A stretch of 64,000 nucleotides of DNA from Sphaerolaimus hirsutus (taxonomy: Eukaryota; Nematoda; Chromadorea; Monhysterida; Sphaerolaimidae), in contig OZ038456.1 of the NCBI GenBank assembly GCA_964036195.1, positions 8,184,001-8,248,000 on the forward strand, written 5' to 3'. The position numbers were made by a program, and so were the translations under genes. Position 1 is the first letter of the stretch, and the number at the start of each line of letters is the position of its first letter. Below, piece by piece: positions 1 to 12,400 of the stretch. Below the pieces are notes generated by a model, which ran no database searches, was not told where the DNA came from, and saw nothing but the letters and a program-made list of their open reading frames with translations.

Positions 1-411
1 TATATCGCCTTATAGTCGAATGTTCGTGACTTCAGGTAAAGTTTGGCACGGAATGGTGATCAAACAAGGTTATAAAAGGAGGTTGTTACTTTGGGAGTGA
101 AGTTACACACTGTGGAGGTACATGGAAGCACATTACCTCAATATTATATATTACAGCAACAAATGTCGGCTTATTCACCCATGGTAGCACATAGAAATGG
201 ATGTTTTGATACTAAAAATGCAACAAAACCAATGATAACAACCACCAATGTCAATTTGTGTGTGAAATTGCGCGATTGCGCGCAAAAATTTTGCAAAATA
301 CCTAGTGCTTAGTACTAAAAATTTCGGCCGATGTTTTAAAAAAAAAAAACATTTCGGAGGTCATGTTTTTTTTAAAAAAAAACGTTTAAAAAAAAACATC
401 GGCCAACCCTA
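1..411. mobile_element. Truncated hAT-like MITE (family TAGGGTTGG), right end
   Basis: The left end lies outside the window; the right end reads CCAACCCTA at 403-411. The body around 1-300 is clearly similar to 2060-2370 and 27500-27800, including the phrase around CTTGACTTCAAGTGAAGTT. No coding content is recognised. Confidence 0.7.
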
Positions 412-1353
412 ATTATAGCCAAGTCTATTTTTGTGTAAAAAACATTTCTTGTCAAGCGATTTTTTTTATTGCGGCATTTAATTTTAAATAAATAGATACA
501 CTAGATAAGATGCAAAAAAAATTTCGAAAAATGTTTCTGCGGTGTAGTAAAGGTTTCCGGCTGCTCACAGACTCGTGCGGTGAAATTGTTGCAATATTTC
601 ATTCCGTTCCCGTACGGATCATTTATTATATTTCTTCTAATATTTTTTATATTTCTTCTAATAGAAGAACACCGTTCTATCTTTTTCGTTATCTTTTTAC
701 CTGCCGTTCTATTGGAGGTGCCGTTCTATTGGAGATTGTCGTTATATTTTTTCGCCAATTGTTCCACGCATTTTTCATTTGAACATATCATATTTTTGAT
801 CAAGCTTGGACAATAATTCAATGTCAGCATGAATTTGAATGCTTTGAATATTTTCTAGCTATCCATTTTTATGTATGTTTGTATATGCACTCTTCCAAAG
901 TTATTTGTACATGCCACTCTATTAGAGACTGCCGCCCAATTGGAGGGTGCCGTTCTATTTTAGGATGTCGTTATATTGGAAGAAATATGGTATTTGTACC
1001 TTTATTTATTCTATGTGTGGTTTGACGAATTTCGACACCACTTGTTGACAACAACAAAAACCAAGTGCCGTGCTTCAATTGGAATGATGAAGAAACCAGA
1101 TAATCGAGATATAATTTGTCATTCGATCCCGTGCCAATATAATCTTTTATTTATGTTCTCCGTGTTTATCTGTTGTTAGCAGATTGTATTCTATTTATCC
1201 AGCCTTTGCTGCAGTAAGTGAAACAGATGCCAAAGGGAGTGCATCTCTTTGTGGCACCTTACAGGGTGGCCCAACAAATGTTTTTTCTTCTTTTTTTTTG
1301 TGTTTGTTCATGTTTTTCTGTTTTCTATTTGTTTAGAAAACCTAAGTATACAC

Positions 1354-1438
1354 TAGGGATGGTCAGTGTTTTTTTGAACCATCTTTGAAAAATATTTTTT
1401 AAACAGTGTCATTAAAATACATTTTTTGGCCATCCCTA
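1354..1438. mobile_element. Short hAT-like MITE, TIR TAGGGATGG
   Basis: An 85-bp element starts TAGGGATGG and ends CCATCCCTA. The flanking octamers GTATACAC and GTGTCCAC match at 6 of 8 positions, so the target duplication appears decayed. Confidence 0.6.
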
Positions 1439-1572
1439 GTGTCCACCTATAAGTTCAATATTATTGCTAACTAGATGGACTGAATGTCATACAAAGAATG
1501 TTGCAGTATTTAGATGGATTAAGTCATTTGAAAGATAATAAAGTGCCAAAATCACCCATAGTGTTAATGTAC

Positions 1573-1742
1573 ACCCTAGCTTACTGCCAAAATTCAAATT
1601 TTTTTGGATAACTCATAAATCAGCCTTGAACTTATTTGAGTTTACCACATCTCCATCAACATTAGTTAACATACCTCTCATTTTGGTAAACTCAAATGCA
1701 TTTGAGGCAGATTTATGAGTTCCAATTTTGTAGTAACCTAGT
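1573..1742. repeat. Inverted-repeat element (family L)
   Basis: The arms around AACTCATAAATCAGCC and GGCAGATTTATGAGTT face each other. Related copies lie at about 30963-31145 and 33480-33620. Confidence 0.55.
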
Positions 1743-1809
1743 GGGCTGGGCACTCTAGTGAAAAAATGTAGTAAGAAAAAAGCTTTTATTTTATTTTATT
1801 CATCTGGGG

Positions 1810-2476
1810 TAGGGTTGGAAAAAATTTTTTTTAAATAAATGCCTTGATAAAAAAATCAATTTAAAAACATTGATTTAAAAAAATTAAAATCAGATTTTTT
1901 TTAAATCGTCCAAAATGGGGGTATGAGAAAAAATATGTGTATGTTAAGTGTCAGACAATGTATTGTTATGTCTATTGTGGTCATATTATGACTGTGGAGT
2001 CATATGATAGCATTATAAGTGAGATTTCTTTCAAAAATATCCATTTGTATGTCGACTTGTTAAGTATATCACCTTTTGTTGAACATTCTTGACTTCAAGT
2101 GAAGTTCAGCGTGGAATAGTGCTCAAATAAGGTTGTAAGAACAGGCTAATACATTGACAGTGATGTTACACACTGTAGAAGTATGTGGGAGCATATTGGC
2201 TGGATATTATATACTACACTGGCATATCACGGATTATTATTACATGCTAACATGAATAAATTGAGGCTTTTACACTAAAAATGCGCCAAACCCATGAAAA
2301 CACCACCAATGGTAATGTGTATGAGTAATTGCGGGCAAAAAAATGCAAAATACCTAGTGCAAGTCTACCAGAAATTTTGCCTTTTAATTTAAAAAAATTA
2401 TAATCAGTTTCCGCCCTTTGATTTAAAAAAAATCGGATTAAAAAAAATCAGTTAACAAAATCAAGTGCCAACCCTA
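1810..2476. mobile_element. hAT-like MITE, TIR TAGGGTTGG, TSD ATCTGGGG
   Basis: The element starts TAGGGTTGG and ends CCAACCCTA. Perfect 8-bp direct repeats ATCTGGGG flank it at 1802-1809 and 2477-2484. Its body is homologous to 1-411 and 27228-27927. It has no open frame of note. Confidence 0.85.
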
Positions 2477-3444
2477 ATCTGGGGTACACTAAATATGGCC
2501 AGTTAACTTAATACCAAACAAAAAAATCGCATCAGACCACCTTTGAACCACCGTGTAAATTGTACACGCAACCTACACACATTAGCCGCTCTATGTAGCT
2601 TTACTTAAATTCCGCTCGGCCGCGCGGCATTTGCTTTCATTGTATGCACAAAGTCCCTTTCCCATATGAAATGTTCAGTGTGAAATGTTCAGTGTGACTA
2701 AGAAAGCTATATTTGAAAGCGGGCAAATATTTATTTGCGTATTGGGGGGGGGGGTATAGTTATTTTGACGAATTTTTGATTGTGAAATCTGTGGGTGAAC
2801 GTGGAAATAGTGACTGTTTTATAGCGCCCAAAAAAAGACCAGTGTCTATAAAGTGGAAGAGAAAAAATTCGAGTGAGTGTCGTGTGTCGATGGGCCCACA
2901 CATACTAGTTGACATCAAAATAGGTGTCAATTAAATTAGCTATATTTGGTGAATTATGTGATTTCAATTTTCCTATGTGATAGAGCATAGGACGCCTCAC
3001 CCTGTGACGTCAGTCTCGTACTCTGTAAAATGTCATGTCAATTTACCCGCCACTCCATTTTACCTGACAACGACAAAATTTATCATACCTAAATTTTACA
3101 GGGTGCGCGACTGGCGACAGAAATCACTTAATCACTTGACGAACACTTTGTTTTTCTTTAGATTTGTGACAATTATCTACGGGAGTGAACATTGCAGAGT
3201 AGCTAGTATGCAATGAGAAATTATAGAAAATAAAAAATAAAATATCAGTGATAAGAACGGTGACGAGTAAACTATTTTACATAGTGACAGATGAAAAAAT
3301 TTCGCTTGAAAATTCCCGTCACCAATCTCATCACACAAAACTCTACTTATCACATTTCCATATCACCTCAACCACCACAACACCCCTCAACCCCCAAAAC
3401 CCCTCACCACCCCCCTCAAATACCCCCCCCCCCCCTCCATTCAG
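2477..3444. other. Gene-free stretch upstream of the first visible kindlin exon
   Basis: No conserved coding sequence was recognised, and the expected first kindlin exon (start of the F0 domain) was not found here. A fragment of the D repeat (ACTAGTTGACATC) lies near 2905-2930. A C-rich tract at about 3361-3437 precedes the exon acceptor. Confidence 0.5.
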
Positions 3445-6400
3445 ACGTGACACGCGATTGGTCAGACCACGCGCTATGGTGGCCGACCAGAAGGCGCTGG
3501 CTTACGCACACACGATCCACTCTCGATCAGATGGGCGTAGGTCTGTGTTGGGTGGGGGTACACCCGGTTCCGGGGGGGGGTGGAGATTTGGACACCTGGG
3601 GGGTTCGGGGGGGGTGCGATGTGCAGGAATTTGACATCGTAAAAATAGCTGAAAATGAGCAAAAATGCACATGTACTGGTGATTTTGACGGTAATTAGAT
3701 TTTGAAGGTACGAAAATCTATTAAGAAGTGAAGATTAGCGATTTTGAGCATCACCGAAATTTATCACCGATTGTGGGGGGGGGAACCCCCAATTGAGAAC
3801 CCCCTGCGAGAACCTTTGCTACTATATAATCATACACGTTTCTCTCAAGCCAAAGCACACAGACCCACCCACGCAGGTGCGGACACGGAACTAGAGTTCA
3901 CTCCGATGCACAAAGTCGCCCGGGTACAGTTGCCCGACTTGCAGACCGTCGACGCCCGGGTGGACTACAGCGTGCCCGTGTTCACTGCCGTCTCCGCCCT
4001 GTGCAAGGAGTTGAGTGAGTCCACTGGGGATGTAAAAATGGTTTTTCAAAAAACGGTTTTTTAAAGCTGTTTTTTTCAACAGCTCCCAGATATGGTTATG
4101 AGTCGATGTATGCAGATATAACAGATAGGCTGCAAAAAGGCAAAAGAAATTGCAAATTACCTAATTGAAAAAAAGTTGTTTTTAAAAACATTGGAAAATT
4201 CATCGCAGCCATTCGCCACCCGGAGGAGTTGTCATTCAAGCGCTACATCCCAGTGGATCGACTGAAAAAGGGCCTCGGCTTTGAGGAGGTAAGTGCATTT
4301 ACATGTGCAAAATCATTGCCGTTGAAAGCTGTCTTGATATTTTTGGTATATTTAATCAATTTTTTTCGAATAATGTTTATTTTTTATTTTCCGTATTTCT
4401 TTTAGTAGAAGAGCGCCCTTCAATTTTGTTCGGTCGACTTTTTACCCGCCCTTCTATCCGCAGCCGCCCTTCTAAATATTTTTCACCATTTTTCAGCCAA
4501 TTTTTTGTCAATTTCAGCCAAAAAAACCCTCAAAACCCAGGACTCTATCCGGGCGGGCGCCGTGGTCCCTCTACCGGGCACTTTGCGCCGACAAACGCCA
4601 ATTTCCGCCTCTGCGCACAATTTGTCGGGCGCCCAGCAACAAGGAGTGAGCCCCCATGGGCGCCAAGTGTCGCCCGGATTCGATAATGTCAATGTGCAGA
4701 GGGGAAAAAGTCCGGTTGGTTTGGGGGTGGGGGGTTTTTGGTTTTGTGGGGGTTGTTAAAAGGTTGGTTTTGTGGGGGTTATGTAAACTGAATTTTTTTC
4801 CAAAAGTAAACTTTTTATCGTTTTACCCACCCTAAGTGAGTGCAGAAAATGTTAAGTATGTTCTCACTGTTACACCGCGTAAAAGGTGAGTACTTTTTTT
4901 TCTCAGGAAAGCGTAACAATGAGTATTCTCATTTTATAGCCAGGGACAGGGACGTATCCAGGATTTTTGAGCGGGGGGGCTGCTTGTTTACGGAGGCCGG
5001 CGAGGGGGGGGGGCTCAGCCCCCCCCCCCCCCCCGAAAATTTTAGCTACATAGTGGCTGAATGGCGCCATGGCGTTGGCGCCATTAGTAGGCGCCACGCC
5101 ATGGCGCCATTGGCGTTGGCGCCAGCGCCATGGAATGCTGTATATGTATGTAAATATACATACAAAACAGCGAAAAGTTCAACATTGAGTGTTATTATAG
5201 CGACATGGAGCAAATCTGATGACAATACCTTATGTCTGGTGAACAATGCGCGCTTGCGCGCAAAATTTTTGACGCTGACGTTGAAAAAGTCGCATTTTCC
5301 GGTCACTTTCTGGTCTCGCCCCGGGAGGGGGGGGCTGCAGCCCCCCCCGCCCCCCCCCCTGGATACGGCCCTGGCCAGGGAAACTTCCTACACACACTAG
5401 TTGTCACCGTGACTTCGTGGGAAAACTGAATTTTTTTTTCAAATGCAGATTATTCAAAACGGTTGACTGGTTTTATTTAATTTTAATGTGAATTTAAATT
5501 AATGAAAGTAAAAATTTGAATATTTGAAAACTAAAACACATATAGCATATAATAAGAGTAGGCTGAATGTCGCCATGTGGCCATTTCAGTTTCCACAGAA
5601 GTCACGGTGAAAACTAGTGTGTGTAAATTAACACTCCCCAAACCATTTCAGGGCAGTCCCAATTTCATCGCTCCAAGCCTCAGTTGGGGCGATTCCCTCG
5701 TAACTTTGTCCGAGGCGGATGCTAAAAAACACCTCCAGCCGTTGGTGCATAGTCCCCCTGTCAATGTGAAAAATGCGGAAAAAAGTGGCGGCATATTTCG
5801 GCCGAAAAATTTCGAGGAAAAAGCATCGTTGAATAGGTTCGTTGGGGTGAGGGTTTTTAAAAGTTTTTTTCGTTACCCTTTTTGATAGGTTGGCTGAAAA
5901 GTTGGTCAAACTGAAGGTCTCTAATCATTAATTGTGTTTCATTGGCATATCAAGACTTTTCAATAAACAATGACCACACTAAAATACCGAAGGTAGCAGT
6001 TTTCCGTGTAAATCACCTCTACGCGCGTCATTAAATTATAAACTTGTATTTAGAACTTGCTAGTTGCGACCAAGGCAACTACGGTAAAGACCTTTAAAAA
6101 CAGTAAAAAAGTAAACATTTTTTTGTCAGATATATCCGGCGGACCTCATTCTATGCATTTTTATGGAGCACTCCATTATGACGTCATCATTAGTAAAATA
6201 AAAATTGATTAAAAATATGATTTCAGGCACGAAACCTATGTTGGTTGTACTCGACTCCGCCTTTTTCTTTTAAAACATTTTACTTTTTGTGAGTGCGTAC
6301 ATAAGTATCCTTCTCACACGTTGTCGTACATGACATAAGTAATTTTCGGTGCATACTTTGCGGTCCACCGAGTTTTATACCGAAACAAAAAACTCCTAGT

Positions 6401-9400
6401 TCACACCGTGGCTATATGATTTTGCAAAGGCTCTTTTACACATGAAAATGCACAGCTCCCCTAAAAAGCCCCCCCCCACTTCGCAGGGGCTGGCTGGACT
6501 CGTCCCGTTCCCTCATGGAGCAGGGAATATACGAGGGGGAGTTGATTCTGCTCAGATTCAAATTCATGCAGTTTTTCGACCTCAGTCCCAAGGTTCCTAA
6601 GGGGGTTCATTTTGAATTTTAGTGATGGTTTAGAGTAGGAGTTCAACGGTTTAAAAAAAATGCAAGGATCGAAACCGTTTTTGTTAAACCCAGCTTTTAA
6701 TCTAAAAATTTTAAGTGTGTCAACTAGTCTGAAATTTTTAGTACGTGGATCGTGTTTATAGGCACATACAAAATTAAATTGAGAGTGTAGAGGGCGTGTC
6801 ACCAGGCCCGCGATTTTTGGTTCATCTGAAAAATAGCGAATAAGCCATATGAACTAGTGATTTTGATCGTGATTATGGATGAAAATTAGCCGTTTTAGAG
6901 CAAAAAATTGGCGTAACATTTCTGAAAAATCGCACCCATCTATCGAGATAAATGGCCGATTTGAAGGGGGGGGGGGGTTGCTAACCCCCACTAGTGATAG
7001 ATAGATAGCTGGCGGATTTTGGGGGGGGGGGGTAGCCCCCCCCCCCCTAGGAGACCCCTGACCCCCACACACCAACTCAATACTACCCCCCCCACTCAGT
7101 ACGACGGCGTGCGCCTGAACCAACTATACGAGCAGGCCAAGTGGTCCGTGCTCATGGAGGAGATCGACTGCACGGACGAGGAGTCTATGATGTTCGCCGC
7201 GCTGCAGCTCCAGGCGCACGTGCAGCGCGGCCAGGACGAGCAGCTGCAGCCCGATGAGCACACCGACGTGGACCAGCTGTTGGACGAGTTGGAGAGTCAG
7301 GTGCGGGGGGGGGCGGGTTCTGGGCAGTTGACGCGGCCCTGCGCAGTTAACGGGGTAGTTGACTGATGTCAACTGGTTCCCATCGGTGTGTTCATTTGGC
7401 TGCAGTACGGCGAACATCGTCTACTGCTCATCTGAGTTGCCATTTTGCAACGCATTTTCCGCGTGACATTTGACATTTGGCGGGGAATTTTGTGACATTT
7501 GGCAGGGTCTGTTCGGTCAAATTAGATATTTTGAGAGTGTAAATTGGTAAATGGAGCAAAAATAGGCGCTTGTCAATGAAAATTGGGGAAAAATCGCTCA
7601 AACTTTCCTTTATGTAGATAGATAGCTGAGTGATTAGGGGGGGGGGAGCGCTAAGGATTTTGTTAAGGTGAATTTCGTTAACTTTTGTCTCGGAATAGAG
7701 ATGTACCTGAGCGACCCTCCGCTCCGAGTAGATGGATAGTTCGCCGATTTGGGGGGGGGGCTGCACCCCCTCCCCACCCCCGTTGGAAACCCCTACTCAG
7801 TTCACTTTTTGTTTATGCAGTTGGATGTAGCTGCAGCAGAGAGGGCTCGCGATATTACACAAGTGCCTGAGTTAGCTGAATACTTACGATATTTCAAGTA
7901 TGTTACACTTTCATTTTATAGACTTTGGATTTTGCTCAGTTTATAGATTATAGATTTTGATTGATTTGTTAGATTGCCGTATATCCTCGAATAAGCCACT
8001 CTTGAATCACTCCCCCTGTTGGCCGGGTGAGGAAACTTCCCCTTTCACTGAATAACCCCCCTCGACCCCCCCCCCGAAACCCCCCTACAGACATTACATG
8101 TATAAAAAGCTTCTATGTAATTACATTTACATAGAAACTTTAAAAACCTTTATGCTTTTGCGACCGATGTTCCACTAGCATTGATTTCACTGGTTGAATT
8201 ATATAATTTTTTATGACTTACAGGTTTATGGAGCTAATTATAAGCCCATTCATACAATATATTTATCATGAATTTTACTAAATATTACGATGAAAAATAC
8301 CTCCCCTCGAATATCCCCTCCTTGAATAACTCCCCCTCAAAAACCTCCAGCAAAATTAACTCACCTGGGTTCTTATTCGAGGATATACCGTATTTAGATT
8401 TCTGATGAAATACGTTCGGTAATTTCGCTACCCATATAAATATGATTTTTCACTATTTATGACTATTTTTCACTAGTCCAATATCCATTATAGTCAAAAA
8501 TTTCCCTCAGGCCAAAACGTCTCACTCTTAAAGGCTGGAAAAGAGGTTTCTTTGTTTTCCGCGATCTATACCTTTCGTATTACAACACGGCGCAAGAGGC
8601 ACAAGGACCACCAGTGGGCAGGGTTTGCCTAAAAGGTTCTGTTTTTGTTTTTGTTTTTAAATTTATTAGAAGAAATTTAAATGCAATAGAGCGTAGGGTT
8701 ACAAGGGATCTTTCAAAACGAGTCATTCGAGTACTTTCATAAATTATGCGTAAAAGCGAGTACAGGTACTTTTTTGGAAAAAAAACGTAAACGTATTTAC
8801 TCAGTACTCGAGTTTGATCTCGCAATCAGTATCCCGTTTGAACCATACTAAACTTTTTTTTAATCACAGGCTGCGAGGTGACGCCCGATGTGAACCTGGC
8901 GCAGAACAAATTCGTGATCAAGGTGTTGGTGCCGTCGGCAGAGGGAATGAGTGAATTGCATGTCAAATGTGAGAGTGAACATCAGTATGTCAGGTGCGTG
9001 CGACAATGGGCCCACACAGGCTAGTTGACATCGACACCAAATGTCAACTGGTGCCGATCCCGACTCAAGGCCTGCTGATGAGTGGACGAACGACGTTCAA
9101 ACGCAATCTTTGAATTAGGAACGGAACCAGTTGACATTTGGTGTCGATGTCAACTAGCGTGTGTGTTGTCATTGTGTTCAATTTTTTTAACTGATTTTTT
9201 ATACAAAAAAAAATACTTTTCCTTTAAAAAAGATGGGATAGGGTCAAATCTGTTTGTCTTTTTATATCAAGAAATTTGCCAGTAAGTAGGCGAAAAGAGC
9301 TAAAAAGTGCGAACAAGATAACATTAAATGGTACGTTATAACTTCATGCATGTAGATTGTAGAGACATAAGTATCCACCTAAAAACCACCGATTACCGCC

Positions 9401-12400
9401 TCCCCATATCACTTTTCGCGTCACTTGTCCCACTTGTCACCAATCACTTGTCAATGTCATCATTGTCCAGGTGGATGGCCGGCTTCAAATTAGCCGCTCG
9501 CGGCCGCTCCATGGCCGACGCCGCCTACAACGGCGAAGTGGAGAGTCTCAAACGACTCCTGCAGATGCAGCAGCCCGCTCCTGTCAGACAGACGCACAGT
9601 GGGTGTTTTGTTGTTTTTGCTTAAGAGGGGTCTCCTTGGGTGGGGGGGTTACCTCCCCCTCTGAAAATCAATTGCTCAGTTAGCTATCCATCTATCATAG
9701 GCGCCGCTCAGCTATCTATATATACCGAGACAAATATTTTGGCTTTCCGCTGACCCCCCCCCCAGGGTTCAAACGGGATCCCGATCCCGATCCCGGATCC
9801 CGTGAAATTCCGGGATTTACCCGTCCCGATCCCGAAACCGCAATCCCGATCCCGAAATCAAAAATACCAATCCCGATTCCGAAAATGTTCAAATCCCGAG
9901 AAACTCCCAAATCCGGGATCCCGATCCCGGAAAAATTAGTGGAAATGATAAAAAGTGAAATAATGACGTTTTTGCATGCAAAAAGTTGATGCAAACCCCC
10001 AGTGTCAATCTTATGCCACTTTTCTGGCATCCAACAGTGTTTTGAGACCTTTATGAACAACTGTGAATGCCAGAAAAATGGCCAAAATCTCTATCCCTAG
10101 AACCCAATCCCGATCCCGGAAAAATGCCAATCCCAATCCCGATCCCGTGACCCCAATCCCGACCAATCCCGATTCCGATCCCGAAATCTGAAAACCAATC
10201 CCGATCCCGAAATCTCAAAAAGTGAATCCCGATCCCGAAAAGTTAATCCCGTTTGAACCAAGGACGTATCCAGGGGGGGGGGGGCGGGGGGGGCTGCAGC
10301 CCCCCCCCTTCCCGGGGTGAGACATGAAAATCCCCGAAAATGCCACTTTTAGTACAAATTTTCGACGGTGTATGCAAAAATTTTGCGCGCAAGCGCGCAT
10401 TTGCCCCCTATACACATGGTATTTTCAGCATATCGGTCCCTGTGGCACACATACCAGAAAATGCACCCAATAATATGTACCTTTCGCTGGAAATGTACGT
10501 ATATTTACATACATTTACAGCGCTTTCTGGCGCTAGCGCCAACGCCAATGGCGCCATCGCGTGGCGCCTACGAATGGCGCCAGCGCCATGGCGCCATCCC
10601 GTCACTGTACAGGTAAAATTTTAGGGGGGGGGGGGCTCAGCCCCCCCCCCGTTCGCCGGGCTCCGTAAACAAGCAGCCCCCCCCCCCGCTCAAAAATCCT
10701 GGATACGTCCCTGGTTTGAACCCTAACCCCCCTCCAAATCGCTGTCTACTTATCTGCAGCAAATTTTGAGTGCTTGTTTCCAAATTTTCACTCGCAAATT
10801 CGCTAATTTATACGGCTATTTTTAATCTGTTAGCGCTTTTTCCCCACGTGAATATGATATTTATACGTCTCTCAAAGGGATCATTTGAACAATGTTGTAA
10901 TTCGTTTTTTTTAAATAAATTGTTTTCAACCTTCGTTCAACTGTTCACACGGCATATACGGTATTTCCTCGAAATACCCCCCCCCCTCGAAATACCCCCC
11001 CCCTCGAAATACCCCCCTCAAAATGGACACTATGAACTTATAAACCCCCCCCCTCGAAATACCCCCCCCCCCCAAATTTAGTGTATAGAGAACGTAAATG
11101 ACAAAGGCTGTGGTTTGTCATCCCGACAATGCAGAATACACGTTAAAGATGACTCTGTTATGTGAGAACAGTGTTTGTACGTCTACACACTTATAAATGT
11201 CTTTAGAGTCTTATAAATAGCGATTTTTGTTGCATTTTTCGACGTCTGCGTACGTTTCAGACTACATTTTAGTACTGGGATTTCAAAAAATTTCTGGCGA
11301 AATAATAAACCCCCCCTCGAAATACCCCCCCCCCCTCGTTTAACCCCCCCTCAAAATTCTCACTCTGAAACAATAAACCCCCCGGGGGTATTTCGAGGAA
11401 ATACGGTATTGATTTAATTTTTTTAAGCGTTATGTATAAACCGTGAGTATATTGATAAATAGTCAAAATGTCTCAGCAAAGTTGACAAAGTAAAAGTAAC
11501 CTTAAAAGTAAACAACACCCCCCCCCCCCCCCAAAACAAAAACAACAAAAAAACAAAAACAAACAAAACATCCACCAAAAAAAGTGCAAAAACGCAGGCG
11601 GCTCAAAATCGATGCCGTCGAATTTCGAGCCCGACGAGTACGTGCCGGTGCGCGTGGCGAAAAAACGCAACCGACAGCAAATGCAAAATCGCATCGGGGA
11701 AGCGTGGGCGAACGTAAAGTCGCTGTCGGGTGCGGATGCGAAAATGCAGTACGTAAGGGCTTGGCAGGCGCTCCCCGAACACGGCATACATTATTTCATC
11801 GTGAGATTTCGGTTGGTTTGGGTGTCTGGCGACGGACATGATACTCTGCCCTGGCACTCATTTAAATCTCACGTTGGAAGCGTGCCAAAAAAGCATGCGA
11901 TTTTTGTATAAATGATGATCATTGTTGTGAATAAGTTAACGAATAGCGTTATAACAGAGATGACTTTTTCAACTTTTTATGAAAAATGGCACGCTTCCAG
12001 CGCGAACCACGCATGCAGTGTGTAAAGTGACTGGAGTATATATGGAAAAATGGTGACGAGATAAATTATGTATTTGGTATTGGAGTATTGTATTTCAAGG
12101 AAAACGCTCAAAACCTATTTTAAAAACAGAAAAAAATAGTTGCTGAAAATGCGTGCAAAATGCAGAAACACAATTGAAAACATTGATTTCACAACAGATC
12201 TATTCGTAGTGACGTAACCAAAAAAATGGTGCAAATTCGCCTGCAGTAACAGCGTCGCAAAACATAAATATATTTTAATTTAACAGAAAAGTTCAAAGAT
12301 TCCAAAAAAGTCATTTTATGGAGAAAAACGCTGAAAAATTTGGACACTTTCCATCGGGCTTTTTCCACCACCCATAACCAAAATGCCATTTCAGAGGGGG

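Noticed and set aside
1-3444. First exon of kindlin
   Set aside because: No frame encoding the conserved F0 start (a W-x-L-x-V type strand followed by HIGGVMLKLVEKL-like sequence) was found; it probably lies upstream of the window.
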